From contig JAISWR010000146.1 in assembly GCA_031270985.1 (NCBI GenBank), positions 1 through 36,797 on the forward strand: 36,797 bases of DNA. The letters run 5' to 3'. Below are positions 7,060-15,180 of this stretch, in pieces; the stretch's first letter is position 1, and each line of letters opens with the position of its first letter. Source of the stretch: Bacteroidales bacterium (lineage in GTDB: Bacteria; Bacteroidota; Bacteroidia; Bacteroidales; UBA4181). The notes under the pieces were generated by a model. The model was given only the letters and a program-made list of their open reading frames with translations, ran no database searches and was not told the origin of the DNA. The position numbers and the translations under genes are program-made.

Positions 7060-7476
7060 ATGAAAAGTTACCGGAAAGAATTGTGGTTTGAAATCCCTGT
7101 GCGACGTGCGATGCGCAACATCACACCCGAAGTGCGGACATGCCTTGCCGAAAGCGGGATCAGGGAAGGATTGGCGTTGGTAAACGCCATGCACATCACG
7201 GCAAGCGTCTTCATCAACGACGACGAAAGCGGACTGCACCACGACATGGACACATGGCTTGAAAAACTTGCGCCTGAAAAACCATACAATCAGTACCGGC
7301 ACAACACTTTTGAAGACAACGCCGACGCCCACCTGAAGCGTTCGGTGATGGGACGGGAAGTGGTAGTTGCCGTCACCAACGGAGAACTTGATCTCGGCCC
7401 ATGGGAACAAATCTTTTACGGCGAATTTGACGGAAAACGACGGAAAAGAGTATTGGTGAAGATCATCGGCGCATGA
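7060..7476 (+). CDS. yjbQ: YjbQ family (UPF0047) protein
   Basis: The 138-residue protein matches the YjbQ family from end to end. GLHHDMDTW carries the conserved His and Asp, and [15 protein letters not shown] plus the [13 protein letters not shown] motif form the conserved C-terminal half. Members form small beta-barrel trimers; some have weak thiamine-phosphate synthase activity, but the true role is uncertain. The ORF-track start at 7054 is a TTG overlapping the pyrH stop. The ATG at 7060, two bases after pyrH, is chosen. It is the last gene of the plus-strand unit. Confidence 0.9.
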   Translation: MKSYRKELWFEIPVRRAMRNITPEVRTCLAESGIREGLALVNAMHITASVFINDDESGLHHDMDTWLEKLAPEKPYNQYRHNTFEDNADAHLKRSVMGREVVVAVTNGELDLGPWEQIFYGEFDGKRRKRVLVKIIGA

Positions 7477-7503
7477 ATCTATACCGTTTCTATTGGTAGA
7501 TTC
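7475..7503. terminator. Hairpin between convergent genes (weak terminator candidate)
   Basis: GAATCTA pairs with TAGATTC, with CC/GG inside, in the 44-base gap between yjbQ and the GH57 gene. There is no T run on either side, so it is only a possible shared transcript end. Confidence 0.3.
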
Positions 7504-7520
7504 CGTTCAAAAACACGATT

Positions 7521-8954
7521 TTATTTCCCGCCTGTTTTCTTTTTTGCTGTTGTGCTCTTATTCTCTTCCGCTGTGCGTTTAGCGGTTGCCGTTTTCTTTT
7601 TGGTTGCCGTTTTTTTAGCCGGTTCTTCCTCCTGATCGAATACTTTGTCATCTTTCATGGCTTTGGCAATGGTGGTTCTCAACTTGTCCAACTGCAACCG
7701 TGTCTGTTTCAGCTGTTTGTCTTTTTCTGTTAATTCTTTTTTCAAAACGTCCACATCCACTTTTCCGATCGGCGTATCTACTTTTTGCAATTGCAACGAA
7801 AAGTCGGACAACACATTCATGTAATTGATAAAAGCGTCGTACGGTGATTCGTACGGGTTGTATATCGTCCGTCGTCCGGTGGAGTAGAGCTTGGTGCCCA
7901 TGAAGCGGAAATGGTCTCCTGCTTGCAGGTATTTCCAGTCGGTTTTCAGTTTGGCGTTGGGTGTTTGTTTCACTCGTTCGGCAAGGTTGTAGAGTTTATT
8001 GAAAGCCTCCACCTGCATTTCGTTACCTTGCCATGCTGTAAGATCGCGTTCTTCGTCCGTCCACGAAATCGGGTAGTGGATGCTGATGGGTGCGATAGGT
8101 TGCAATGCCAGCAATTCCTCAGCGGTAGCAAAGGCGAACTTCTTTTTGACGGCAAGTTTCAGGAGATGGTACAAAAACTCGAATATTCCACCGGCGACGG
8201 TCTGTTTTTCTCCGAATGTGGTATAGTCCAACGATATATTTACCACTTCTTCTTTAGGGTCGAGCAATCCCAGCCAATGTACGAACTTGTCGGCGGTGAG
8301 CGGGTATTCGTCCCACGATTGATTGGAGAAGTTAAAACGGATGTCGTCGCTCAGTTTGTAATTGCGTAACAGCAGTTTCAGTTTAGGGTTGGTGGCGGAA
8401 CAATACAGGTAATTTGGGCTTTTCCAGCCGAGTATGTGTTTTGCTCCTTCGGTGAGTATTCCTTGAAAGCCCATTTCTTCGACCATAGCGCCTATGGTGT
8501 TGCTGTAAATCATATTGCTGTTGCAGAACACTTTACTCACGGGTTTGCCGAAGTGCCGCATGATTTTGCCCTTGTGGGCGACAACTTGCGCTTCAAATTC
8601 TTCGCGGTTGATGAGCGAAGCGAGCGATTGTGCGTCCGTTCCGGAGATAAACTCCACGCATCCCGTATCCGCCAGCGCTTTGAAACTTTTTAACACGTCC
8701 GGTGCATACAGTTCGAACTGGTCGAGTGTGGTTCCCGAGATAACGAACGCCACTTTCAGTTTTCCTTTATGTTCGTTGATGGCGTCCAGCAACACGCGGT
8801 TTGCCGGAAGGTACGAAATGTCGGAAATGCGGCGGATGTACGACTCGTTGGCATAATCGTCATAATAGTAATGGTCGCTATTGATGTTGAAAAAACGGTA
8901 TCTTTTTAACCGGAAAGGCTGGTGTATCTGAAAACAAAGGCATATTTTTTTCAT
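7521..8954 (-). CDS. Glycoside hydrolase family 57 (alpha-amylase-like)
   Basis: This 477-residue cytoplasmic enzyme has GH57 conserved regions in order: HQP at 11-13, NSNMIYS (145-151), GILTEGAKH with the predicted nucleophile Glu169, and LDYTTFGE with the predicted acid/base Asp243. The family acts on alpha-1,4-glucans. The catalytic part ends near residue 395. A predicted coiled coil (VDVLKKELTEKDKQLK and onward) and a Lys/Thr/Ala-rich tail (KKTATKKKTATAKR...) follow, a low-complexity end that is not needed for catalysis. It is the third gene of a minus-strand operon, 27 bases behind the glycosyltransferase. The same trio occurs in Bacteroides, consistent with glycogen metabolism. Confidence 0.9.
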   Translation of the reverse strand: MKKICLCFQIHQPFRLKRYRFFNINSDHYYYDDYANESYIRRISDISYLPANRVLLDAINEHKGKLKVAFVISGTTLDQFELYAPDVLKSFKALADTGCVEFISGTDAQSLASLINREEFEAQVVAHKGKIMRHFGKPVSKVFCNSNMIYSNTIGAMVEEMGFQGILTEGAKHILGWKSPNYLYCSATNPKLKLLLRNYKLSDDIRFNFSNQSWDEYPLTADKFVHWLGLLDPKEEVVNISLDYTTFGEKQTVAGGIFEFLYHLLKLAVKKKFAFATAEELLALQPIAPISIHYPISWTDEERDLTAWQGNEMQVEAFNKLYNLAERVKQTPNAKLKTDWKYLQAGDHFRFMGTKLYSTGRRTIYNPYESPYDAFINYMNVLSDFSLQLQKVDTPIGKVDVDVLKKELTEKDKQLKQTRLQLDKLRTTIAKAMKDDKVFDQEEEPAKKTATKKKTATAKRTAEENKSTTAKKKTGGK

Positions 8955-8981
8955 AACGCTTAATTTTATATTCGTATTTTA

Positions 8982-10265
8982 CTAATTTAGATTATAATAT
9001 ACATCTCTAACATGTTTGGCGGATACTTCCCATTTCATTTTGTCCACTTCCTGTTTGCCTTGTTTTTGGAAGATTTTGTGAAGCGCCGAATAGTTCAGGA
9101 TGCCGTAAATGGCGTCTGCCATAGCGTGGGTATCCCAGAAATCAATTTTGACGGCATGGCTCAGCACTTCTGCGACGCCCGATTGCCTTGAAATGATGAC
9201 GGGTACATTGGATTGCATTGCCTCAAGCGGCGATATGCCGAACGGTTCGCTTACAGACGGCATTACGTACACGTCGCTCAGATGGAACATTTTATACACG
9301 TCGTCACCTTTCAGGAAGCCTGTAAAACTGAACTTATCCGTAATGCCCAACCGTGCGGCGCGACGTATCATTTTGTGCATCATGTCGCCGCTGCCCGCCA
9401 TCACAAAACGGACGTTGTCCATCCTCTTCAGCACAAGGCTGGCAGCCTCGATGAAGTATTCCGGTCCTTTTTGCATGGTGATGCGTCCGAGGAAAGTAAC
9501 TATTTTCTCGTTGAATTTCTGCAGTTCTTCGGCGTCATGCGTTTCCACAGGTTCTACGGCATTGTACACCGTCACCACTTTTGCGGGGGCAATTCCGTAC
9601 TTTTCAATGACGATGTTGCGTGTCAGGTTGCTCACCGTGATGATTTTATCGGCGGCCTCCATTCCCCGCTGTTCAATATCGAACACCACAGGATTGACAT
9701 TGCCACCGCTACGGTCGAAGTCAGTGGCGTGCACATGGATAACCAACGGTTTGCCCGACACGTGTTTGGCGGCGATACCCGCAGGATAACACAGCCAGTC
9801 GTGGGCATGAATCACGTCGAACGTATTGTTCGACGCTATGGAGGCAGCCACTATGGCATATCCGGATATTTCCGCAATGAGGTTTTTCCCGTAACCTCCG
9901 GAGAAATTGAATTTTCCGCTGAGATCTGAGGTGATGAAGCGGTTTTCGTCGGATGAAACGAAATTGGAAAAGTTTTCGTACATTTCAGGGTCAACATAGG
10001 GCAACAGATTAACGCCTACTTCGATTTGTTGAAATTCTTTCAAAAAGCCGGCTACGCGAGTGTTGCGCACGTGCACGGGGACGTTGTTGGCGCCAATCAG
10101 CCCGATGCTGTTTTGATGTTCGTCGCCAAAGGCTTTCGGGACGACAAACAGTATTTCAATGTCGGGGAACGTGGATAGTCCTTTGGTCAAACCATAGCAT
10201 GCTGTCCCCAGCCCACCCGAGATATGCGGTGGAAACTCCCAGCCAAACATTAATACTTTCATCAT
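8982..10265 (-). CDS. GT4-type glycosyltransferase (glycogen synthase-like)
   Basis: The 427-residue GT-B enzyme starts with MKVLMFGWEFPPHISGGLGT, typical of the starch/glycogen synthase-like N-terminal domain (Glyco_transf_4/5 type). HAHDWL lies in the acceptor region. The C-terminal donor domain has VTFLGRITMQKGPEYFIEA and the E-x7-E motif in EPFGISPLEAM. It probably transfers glucose from a nucleotide sugar to an alpha-glucan chain. The length is shorter than classic GlgA, and in this phylum the protein is usually annotated simply as glycosyltransferase or glycogen synthase. Two ATGs lie in tandem at the start. It is the middle gene of the operon, 39 bases behind the debranching enzyme and 27 ahead of GH57. 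Confidence 0.85.
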   Translation of the reverse strand: MMKVLMFGWEFPPHISGGLGTACYGLTKGLSTFPDIEILFVVPKAFGDEHQNSIGLIGANNVPVHVRNTRVAGFLKEFQQIEVGVNLLPYVDPEMYENFSNFVSSDENRFITSDLSGKFNFSGGYGKNLIAEISGYAIVAASIASNNTFDVIHAHDWLCYPAGIAAKHVSGKPLVIHVHATDFDRSGGNVNPVVFDIEQRGMEAADKIITVSNLTRNIVIEKYGIAPAKVVTVYNAVEPVETHDAEELQKFNEKIVTFLGRITMQKGPEYFIEAASLVLKRMDNVRFVMAGSGDMMHKMIRRAARLGITDKFSFTGFLKGDDVYKMFHLSDVYVMPSVSEPFGISPLEAMQSNVPVIISRQSGVAEVLSHAVKIDFWDTHAMADAIYGILNYSALHKIFQKQGKQEVDKMKWEVSAKHVRDVYYNLN

Positions 10266-10304
10266 ACATTTACTTTAAGCGGTTATTAGTCCTGTTTTTC
10301 ATTT

Positions 10305-12254
10305 TCAAGCGTATTTTTCGATTAATTTTGCCATTGTCAGCAATGCGCCTACGCTCCAAGCCTGAGAAATAGTGCCCTTTGCCTGATGTGGCGGGTCGCC
10401 GTTGTATATTTCCGAGATGGTGCCGATGCCGTGCTGTGTCATTTCTTCCTCAAAACCATGCAACAGTTCATCAATATACGCCACGCCCGATTTTTTGTGT
10501 ACATGCAACCATCCCGCGCTGAATCCTTCCAGCAGCCATGGCCACACTGTGCCTTGATGATATGCGGCGTCCCGCGATTCCTGAGATCCTTCGTAAGATC
10601 CTTTGTATTTGGGGTCTTCGGGCGATAATGTACGCAATCCTCTCGGTGTCATCAACTGCATGTTCACCACGTCAAGTACGGATTTTTTAATTTCGTCGTC
10701 CACAGGGCTGTAGGGCAGCGAAGTGGCAAATATTTGATTGGGGCGTACTGACCAGTCTATCTCTTCGCCGTTCACTACGTCGGCAAGGTATCCTTTGTTT
10801 TCGTCCCAGAATTTTTTCACAAACGATTCGGCAATAAGCGGCGGCAAATCTTTCCATTCGTTGGTGAATTTTTTATCGCCTGCTTCTTTTGCCAGTTCCA
10901 GCATAAACATTACGGCATTGTACCACAGCGCTTGTATTTCTACGGGATAACCTATGCGGGGTGTTTGCGGCACGCCGTTCACCACGGCGTCCATCCACGT
11001 CAGCGCTTTTCCTTCCTTTCCGGCGTAAATCAGTCCATTGTCGTGCATCTTGATGTTGTAAGGCAACAAGCCGTTGCGGAAATTATCCAAAATAGTTTTC
11101 ATCGGCGTGCCGTATTGTTTCCACACTGCTGTTTTGTTGCCCGTATAAGCTGCATATTGCTGTACGGCGTGGAAGAACCACAGAGGAGCGTCCACCGAAT
11201 TGAACGCGGGATTAGATCGGGTGCCCATGTTGGGGAACAACCCGCCTTCCATGCGTTCGATCATGGTGTCGAGCACCGCCTTGCAGGTTTTGTGGTCGTC
11301 AATGCCCAGTGTGATGCCGGGCAGCGAGATGAACGTATCGCGTCCCCATACGCCGAACCACGGATAGCCGGCAATTACTTCCGCGGTATGGTCGTCGTTG
11401 CGGACGATGAACTGTTGTGCGGCATTAGTGAGGCAATGCAAATAGCTGGAACGCGGCAGGCGACGTTCCAGTTGAACGGTGAATTTTTGTTTGAATGTGG
11501 CGGGATTTTCTTCTTTCAGGCTGGCGGAGAATATGATGCTTTCTCCTTTTTTGATGTCCAGCTCGAAATATCCGGGCACAAACAAGTCTTCGCGGTAATC
11601 ATAGCCGCGTTCTTTTTCTTTCTCGTATTCGATGCCGTAAAACCAGTCGGGCACGTGGACAAACTCTGCCGCTTTTGAGAATTGCATGTGCAATGCCGGC
11701 AACGCTTCGTACATTTTGTTGATAATGCCGTTTTTGATGTATTCCACATGGGTATTGGCGCTGAGATTGGCGTGGGTTAGCGTGTGCATGTTGCGGAATG
11801 CCAAAAACGGGCGGAAGCGCAATTTGGTCGGCGAATGGGCATCTTCCAACACATAACGCAACAGTATCTGATTTTCCTGATCCACCAGCAGGCTTTCCTT
11901 GCGCAACAGCACTCCTCCTACGCGATAAAGCATGTTGGAAACGATTTCTGTGGAATAATCCACTACATATTTGTGTCCTTTGGGATAATAGATATCGCCG
12001 TCATATTTGTGGATGCCCAGATTAAACTCGCTATCATGTTGCACCACTGTTTCATCCAGTGACGAAAGGAAGACGAAACGTCTATTTTCAAATTCCTTTA
12101 CCGGACTGACCAGCAAACCGTGATATTTTCGCGTATTGCATCCTATGATGGTCGTATTGCAAAAGGCGCCACCACGATTCGACCTTAGAATTTCCCTATT
12201 TAGAGAATATTCCAGATTTACCAATTGATTTTTATCAAATTTCAGATAACTCAT
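10305..12254 (-). CDS. Glycogen debranching enzyme (amylo-alpha-1,6-glucosidase)
   Basis: This 649-residue enzyme removes alpha-1,6 branches from glycogen. The N-terminal beta-rich domain (SNRGGAFCNTTIIGCNTRKYHGLLV) and the C-terminal (alpha/alpha)6 barrel are both present, with AGYPWFGVWGRDTFISLPG, EGGLFPNMG and GDPPHQAKGTISQAWSVG as family hallmarks. The ORF track extends 48 residues upstream. That extension runs back across the promoter at 12323-12354, so the ATG at 12254 is the start. It is the first gene of the three-gene operon with the glycosyltransferase and GH57 amylase, which together remodel or degrade stored alpha-glucan. Confidence 0.92.
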   Translation of the reverse strand: MSYLKFDKNQLVNLEYSLNREILRSNRGGAFCNTTIIGCNTRKYHGLLVSPVKEFENRRFVFLSSLDETVVQHDSEFNLGIHKYDGDIYYPKGHKYVVDYSTEIVSNMLYRVGGVLLRKESLLVDQENQILLRYVLEDAHSPTKLRFRPFLAFRNMHTLTHANLSANTHVEYIKNGIINKMYEALPALHMQFSKAAEFVHVPDWFYGIEYEKEKERGYDYREDLFVPGYFELDIKKGESIIFSASLKEENPATFKQKFTVQLERRLPRSSYLHCLTNAAQQFIVRNDDHTAEVIAGYPWFGVWGRDTFISLPGITLGIDDHKTCKAVLDTMIERMEGGLFPNMGTRSNPAFNSVDAPLWFFHAVQQYAAYTGNKTAVWKQYGTPMKTILDNFRNGLLPYNIKMHDNGLIYAGKEGKALTWMDAVVNGVPQTPRIGYPVEIQALWYNAVMFMLELAKEAGDKKFTNEWKDLPPLIAESFVKKFWDENKGYLADVVNGEEIDWSVRPNQIFATSLPYSPVDDEIKKSVLDVVNMQLMTPRGLRTLSPEDPKYKGSYEGSQESRDAAYHQGTVWPWLLEGFSAGWLHVHKKSGVAYIDELLHGFEEEMTQHGIGTISEIYNGDPPHQAKGTISQAWSVGALLTMAKLIEKYA

Positions 12255-12563
12255 ACACCTTGTTTTAATAATATGCTGATTTCCAAATACAACCTGATAT
12301 TTCTTCCACGTAAAAAAACATGCAAATATATAGAAATATTTTATTTTTATCAAAATATTTATTTTTTCCGGCGTTTTTTTCAGATATTGAACAAGCAATA
12401 GCAGGAAATGTTTCCGGCAAGATGGATTTTTGACACTGATGCATCCAAAATCTCTTTAATAGCGTAACTAATTGATAATTATGGGTTTTCCATCAGGGAA
12501 ACAACAGCAACAGGACGCAATGCTTCCGCATTCTTCCTCTTGGCTTCATCGGATTGACCTGAG
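12255..12563. other. 309-bp non-coding gap between the debranching gene and yicC
   Basis: The left part holds the 5' leader and promoter of the debranching operon (12323-12354). In the right part, roughly 12360-12563, I see no conserved gene and no strong terminator for the yicC operon; only a small ATGC-GGAA-GCAT hairpin without a T run lies there. Confidence 0.5.
12323..12354 (-). promoter_or_regulatory. Promoter of the glycogen operon
   Basis: On the minus strand, TTTG (12354-12351), 20 bases, TATATTTG (12330-12323): a full match to the Bacteroidetes consensus. The transcript should start near 12316, about 60 bases before the ATG at 12254. Confidence 0.8.
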
Positions 12564-13445
12564 TCACAAGATATTGGAAGTTTGTTCCTTGATTTTTTCC
12601 AGTTCGTCTTTCATTTTGATGACGATTTGCTGTATGTCGGCATGATTGGCTTTTGAGCCGATGGTGTTGAGTTCACGTCCTATTTCCTGAACGAGAAACC
12701 CGAGTTTTTTGCCTATGACGTCGTTTTCGTCCAGCGTAGCGAGGAAATAACGACAATGGTTGCTCAGGCGAACCCGTTCTTCCGTAATGTCTATTTTTTC
12801 CAGATAGTAGATCAGTTCCTGCTCGAAGCGGTTCTGGTCAATGGTGTTTTCTCCCACGTATTCTGCCAAATTTTGGTACAGCCGGTTTTTGATGGTTTCT
12901 ATTCGTTGTGTTTCAAACTTTTCGAGGTTGCTACTGCCTGCTTCAATCAAGTGGATGCGGGCAATCATGTCGGAGGCAAGCGCAATGCCTTCTTGTGTGC
13001 GGAATTTATTGACTTCGTCTATTGCTGCACTAATTCCGTCAAACAATTTCGCCCATTCGCTTTCGGCCACTTCCTTCCTTTCCGATTTGATGACTTCGGG
13101 CATACGGATAATGTCGCTCAGGATATTGACGGGCAATGCGGCATGTATGTCCCCGGCTATTTTCGCCAACTGGTCATAATAACTTTTGATGACAGTTTCA
13201 TCAAATCGGTTCTGCATATCTTCGGCGTTGCCGTCCAGCGATACGAACAATTCGATTTTCCCTCTTTGCAGCCTGTTGATCAACTCGTTACGTATTTCCA
13301 ATTCTTTTTCCTTATACACATTGGGCAACTTAACATTGATATCTGCCTGCTTGCTGTTCAAGGTTCTGATTTCCACCGTCACATTCCGCTGTTTGTCAGT
13401 GATGTATTCGGCTTTGCCGAATCCTGTCATTGATTTTACACTCAT
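12564..13445 (-). CDS. yicC: YicC family endoribonuclease
   Basis: The 293-residue protein matches YicC/YloC along its full length. The N-terminus VKSMTGFGKAEY, VEIRTLNSKQADINVKLP, and the C-terminal block EQELIYYLEKIDITEERVRLSNH and GRELNTIGSKA are the family signatures. YicC-type proteins are ring-forming endoribonucleases involved in RNA turnover. The start codon lies 1 base after the stop codon of the upstream secreted protein, so it is the last gene of a three-gene operon. In many Bacteroidetes yicC is followed by gmk; no gmk is present here. Confidence 0.95.
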   Translation of the reverse strand: MSVKSMTGFGKAEYITDKQRNVTVEIRTLNSKQADINVKLPNVYKEKELEIRNELINRLQRGKIELFVSLDGNAEDMQNRFDETVIKSYYDQLAKIAGDIHAALPVNILSDIIRMPEVIKSERKEVAESEWAKLFDGISAAIDEVNKFRTQEGIALASDMIARIHLIEAGSSNLEKFETQRIETIKNRLYQNLAEYVGENTIDQNRFEQELIYYLEKIDITEERVRLSNHCRYFLATLDENDVIGKKLGFLVQEIGRELNTIGSKANHADIQQIVIKMKDELEKIKEQTSNIL

Positions 13446-13446
13446 G

Positions 13447-15180
13447 CTACATTTTACTTTTTACGTGGAAACGAACGGTTTGTTCCGACATGTTGCCCAG
13501 TTTATCCGTCACCGTAATTTTTACTTCATTTTCCTGATTTTCACGGAATCCATCAATGTATCGTTGATAATCTTTCGCCGGTTGTCCGTTGACGGCGTAA
13601 GTGATTTTATCGATGCCGGTCAGATTGTCTGTAGGTGCGATAAACAGTTGTACATAAGGTGGATACACGTTTTCCGAACCGACGGTTCCTATCGGATCAA
13701 CACTGAACGCAAAGTGGATGGACGGAGCGATGTTATCCACGATGAAGAATATGGAAATGATGTTGCGGTTGTTCACATTGTCGTAGCCGATGACGTTCAT
13801 TTTGTGTGTGCCGCCTTCGCTAATGGTGATGGGTTGCGTATATGTTATTTCCGAAGGATTGTTGTCCATCGTGTAGGTGAGTTTTTGCAGTCCGGATTCA
13901 CTGTCGGATCCTGTCAGGGTGATTTCTGTGGATGAACTGATAAATGTGGTATCACGGGTGGTGAACATTAATCCTTTGTATTTGTAAGACAGTGACGGGC
14001 CGGTGAGGTCAACATAAATTTTATTGACGATGTGCGTATATTCTTGATTTCCTGCTTCTCTCGATCCTGTGGTGTTATTCAGGCTGTCCACCGCGTAATA
14101 CCGGATGACATGTATTCCCGGTTTGGACGGCAAGTAGAACGGTTCGGTGTAAGTTTGATATTCCAAGCCATTGACGGAATATTTGGTTTCTTTCACGCCT
14201 ATTTTATTGTCCACGGAAGTTAGTTTCATTTTGGTTCGTCCGGAGAAATAAACCTGATCATCAACGACGAATTTATCTCCGAGTATATCGGATACCACGA
14301 GGGGACCCGACTTGTCCAGATAAAATTTCAGACTGCGGAGCGCTTCCTTGTTGCCTGTTTTGTCCACTGTGTAGTAATATAGAGTGTAGTCGCCTTCCGG
14401 TAATTGCCGGGTGGGGATGAATTTTCCGTTGTATATCTGTTCGTCGCCGTCGCCGAATTTGTAATATGTGCGTGCGACGCCCGACAAGGCGTCTGTGGGT
14501 TCGAGATATATCACGGACAGGGGTGAAATCACGTTGTTGGCGCCGATACCGGTAACGGTATGGTAAGTAACCGGTGCATCGGCATCAATGGAGAAGGTTT
14601 TTTCCGTCATTTTTTCTACATTTCCCACGTGGTCGATTGCATAGTATTTCAGTGTGTTATAGCCCTCTTGTGTGTGAATTTCCGTATCGGCAGTATATTT
14701 TTGATAAGACGCTCCGTTGATGGAATAATAAACAGCGGCAACGCCCGACATGTCGTCCTGCGCGGTCAGCTGCATCCGGACGTTTTTGCCGTAATATTGT
14801 ATTTTGTTGATGAGTGCGGCGTCCCCGTTGAAATCACATTTGGTGACAGGCGCGATGCCGTCTGCATATACGGAATAGACTATTCTTCGGTTCGTATGCG
14901 CGTCGTAGTGGTTCAAGTTGTGTACTCCGTTGCCATCCAAATACATAGGCTCTATGGCGTTTTTGGTTGTTTTTGAATTGGAATGGGATACAGGCGTGGG
15001 ATGGGCGTCGTTTGGGGTGGTGGATAGATACAGGTACAACGGCTGTTCGGTTTGGATATAAAAGCGGTTCAGGCTATCCATATAGGCGCTTTTTTCATGC
15101 AGGATAGGCTCTTGAGCGTAAACATGGAACAGCAGTCCCATTGAGAAAAGACCTGCGATTATTTTTTTTGAATGTATCAT
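13447..15180 (-). CDS. Secreted protein with five Ig-like (OmpL47-type) repeats
   Basis: The 577-residue protein has a signal peptide (IIAGLFSMGLLFHVYA, cleavage before QEP). After an N-terminal region of about 130 residues come five beta-sandwich repeats of roughly 90-100 residues. Each has a core of the form D-x-x-(S/T/I)-G-(V/L/I)...Y-(S/K/T/A)-(V/I/F/M)-(N/D/G), for example DDMSGVAAVYYSING, DALSGVARTYYKFGDG, DNKIGVKETKYSVNG, DSESGLQKLTYTMDN and DNLTGIDKITYAVNG. Strands such as TLKYYAIDHVGNVE close the repeats. This pattern is known from OmpL47-type and chitobiase-C-like domains of surface proteins. No catalytic motif is seen. Its start overlaps the stop of the SpoIIE-type phosphatase gene (ATGA), so translation is probably coupled. 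A cell-envelope or adhesive role is inferred. Confidence 0.75.
   Translation of the reverse strand: MIHSKKIIAGLFSMGLLFHVYAQEPILHEKSAYMDSLNRFYIQTEQPLYLYLSTTPNDAHPTPVSHSNSKTTKNAIEPMYLDGNGVHNLNHYDAHTNRRIVYSVYADGIAPVTKCDFNGDAALINKIQYYGKNVRMQLTAQDDMSGVAAVYYSINGASYQKYTADTEIHTQEGYNTLKYYAIDHVGNVEKMTEKTFSIDADAPVTYHTVTGIGANNVISPLSVIYLEPTDALSGVARTYYKFGDGDEQIYNGKFIPTRQLPEGDYTLYYYTVDKTGNKEALRSLKFYLDKSGPLVVSDILGDKFVVDDQVYFSGRTKMKLTSVDNKIGVKETKYSVNGLEYQTYTEPFYLPSKPGIHVIRYYAVDSLNNTTGSREAGNQEYTHIVNKIYVDLTGPSLSYKYKGLMFTTRDTTFISSSTEITLTGSDSESGLQKLTYTMDNNPSEITYTQPITISEGGTHKMNVIGYDNVNNRNIISIFFIVDNIAPSIHFAFSVDPIGTVGSENVYPPYVQLFIAPTDNLTGIDKITYAVNGQPAKDYQRYIDGFRENQENEVKITVTDKLGNMSEQTVRFHVKSKM

Noticed and set aside
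9109-9929. Large plus-strand ORFs opposite the glycosyltransferase gene (226 and 238 residues)
   Set aside because: They are frame shadows of a well-supported minus-strand gene and show no domain of their own.
12255-12398. N-terminal extension of the debranching enzyme ORF
   Set aside because: It crosses a full-consensus promoter and has no similarity to the family N-terminus, which starts at MSYLKFDK.
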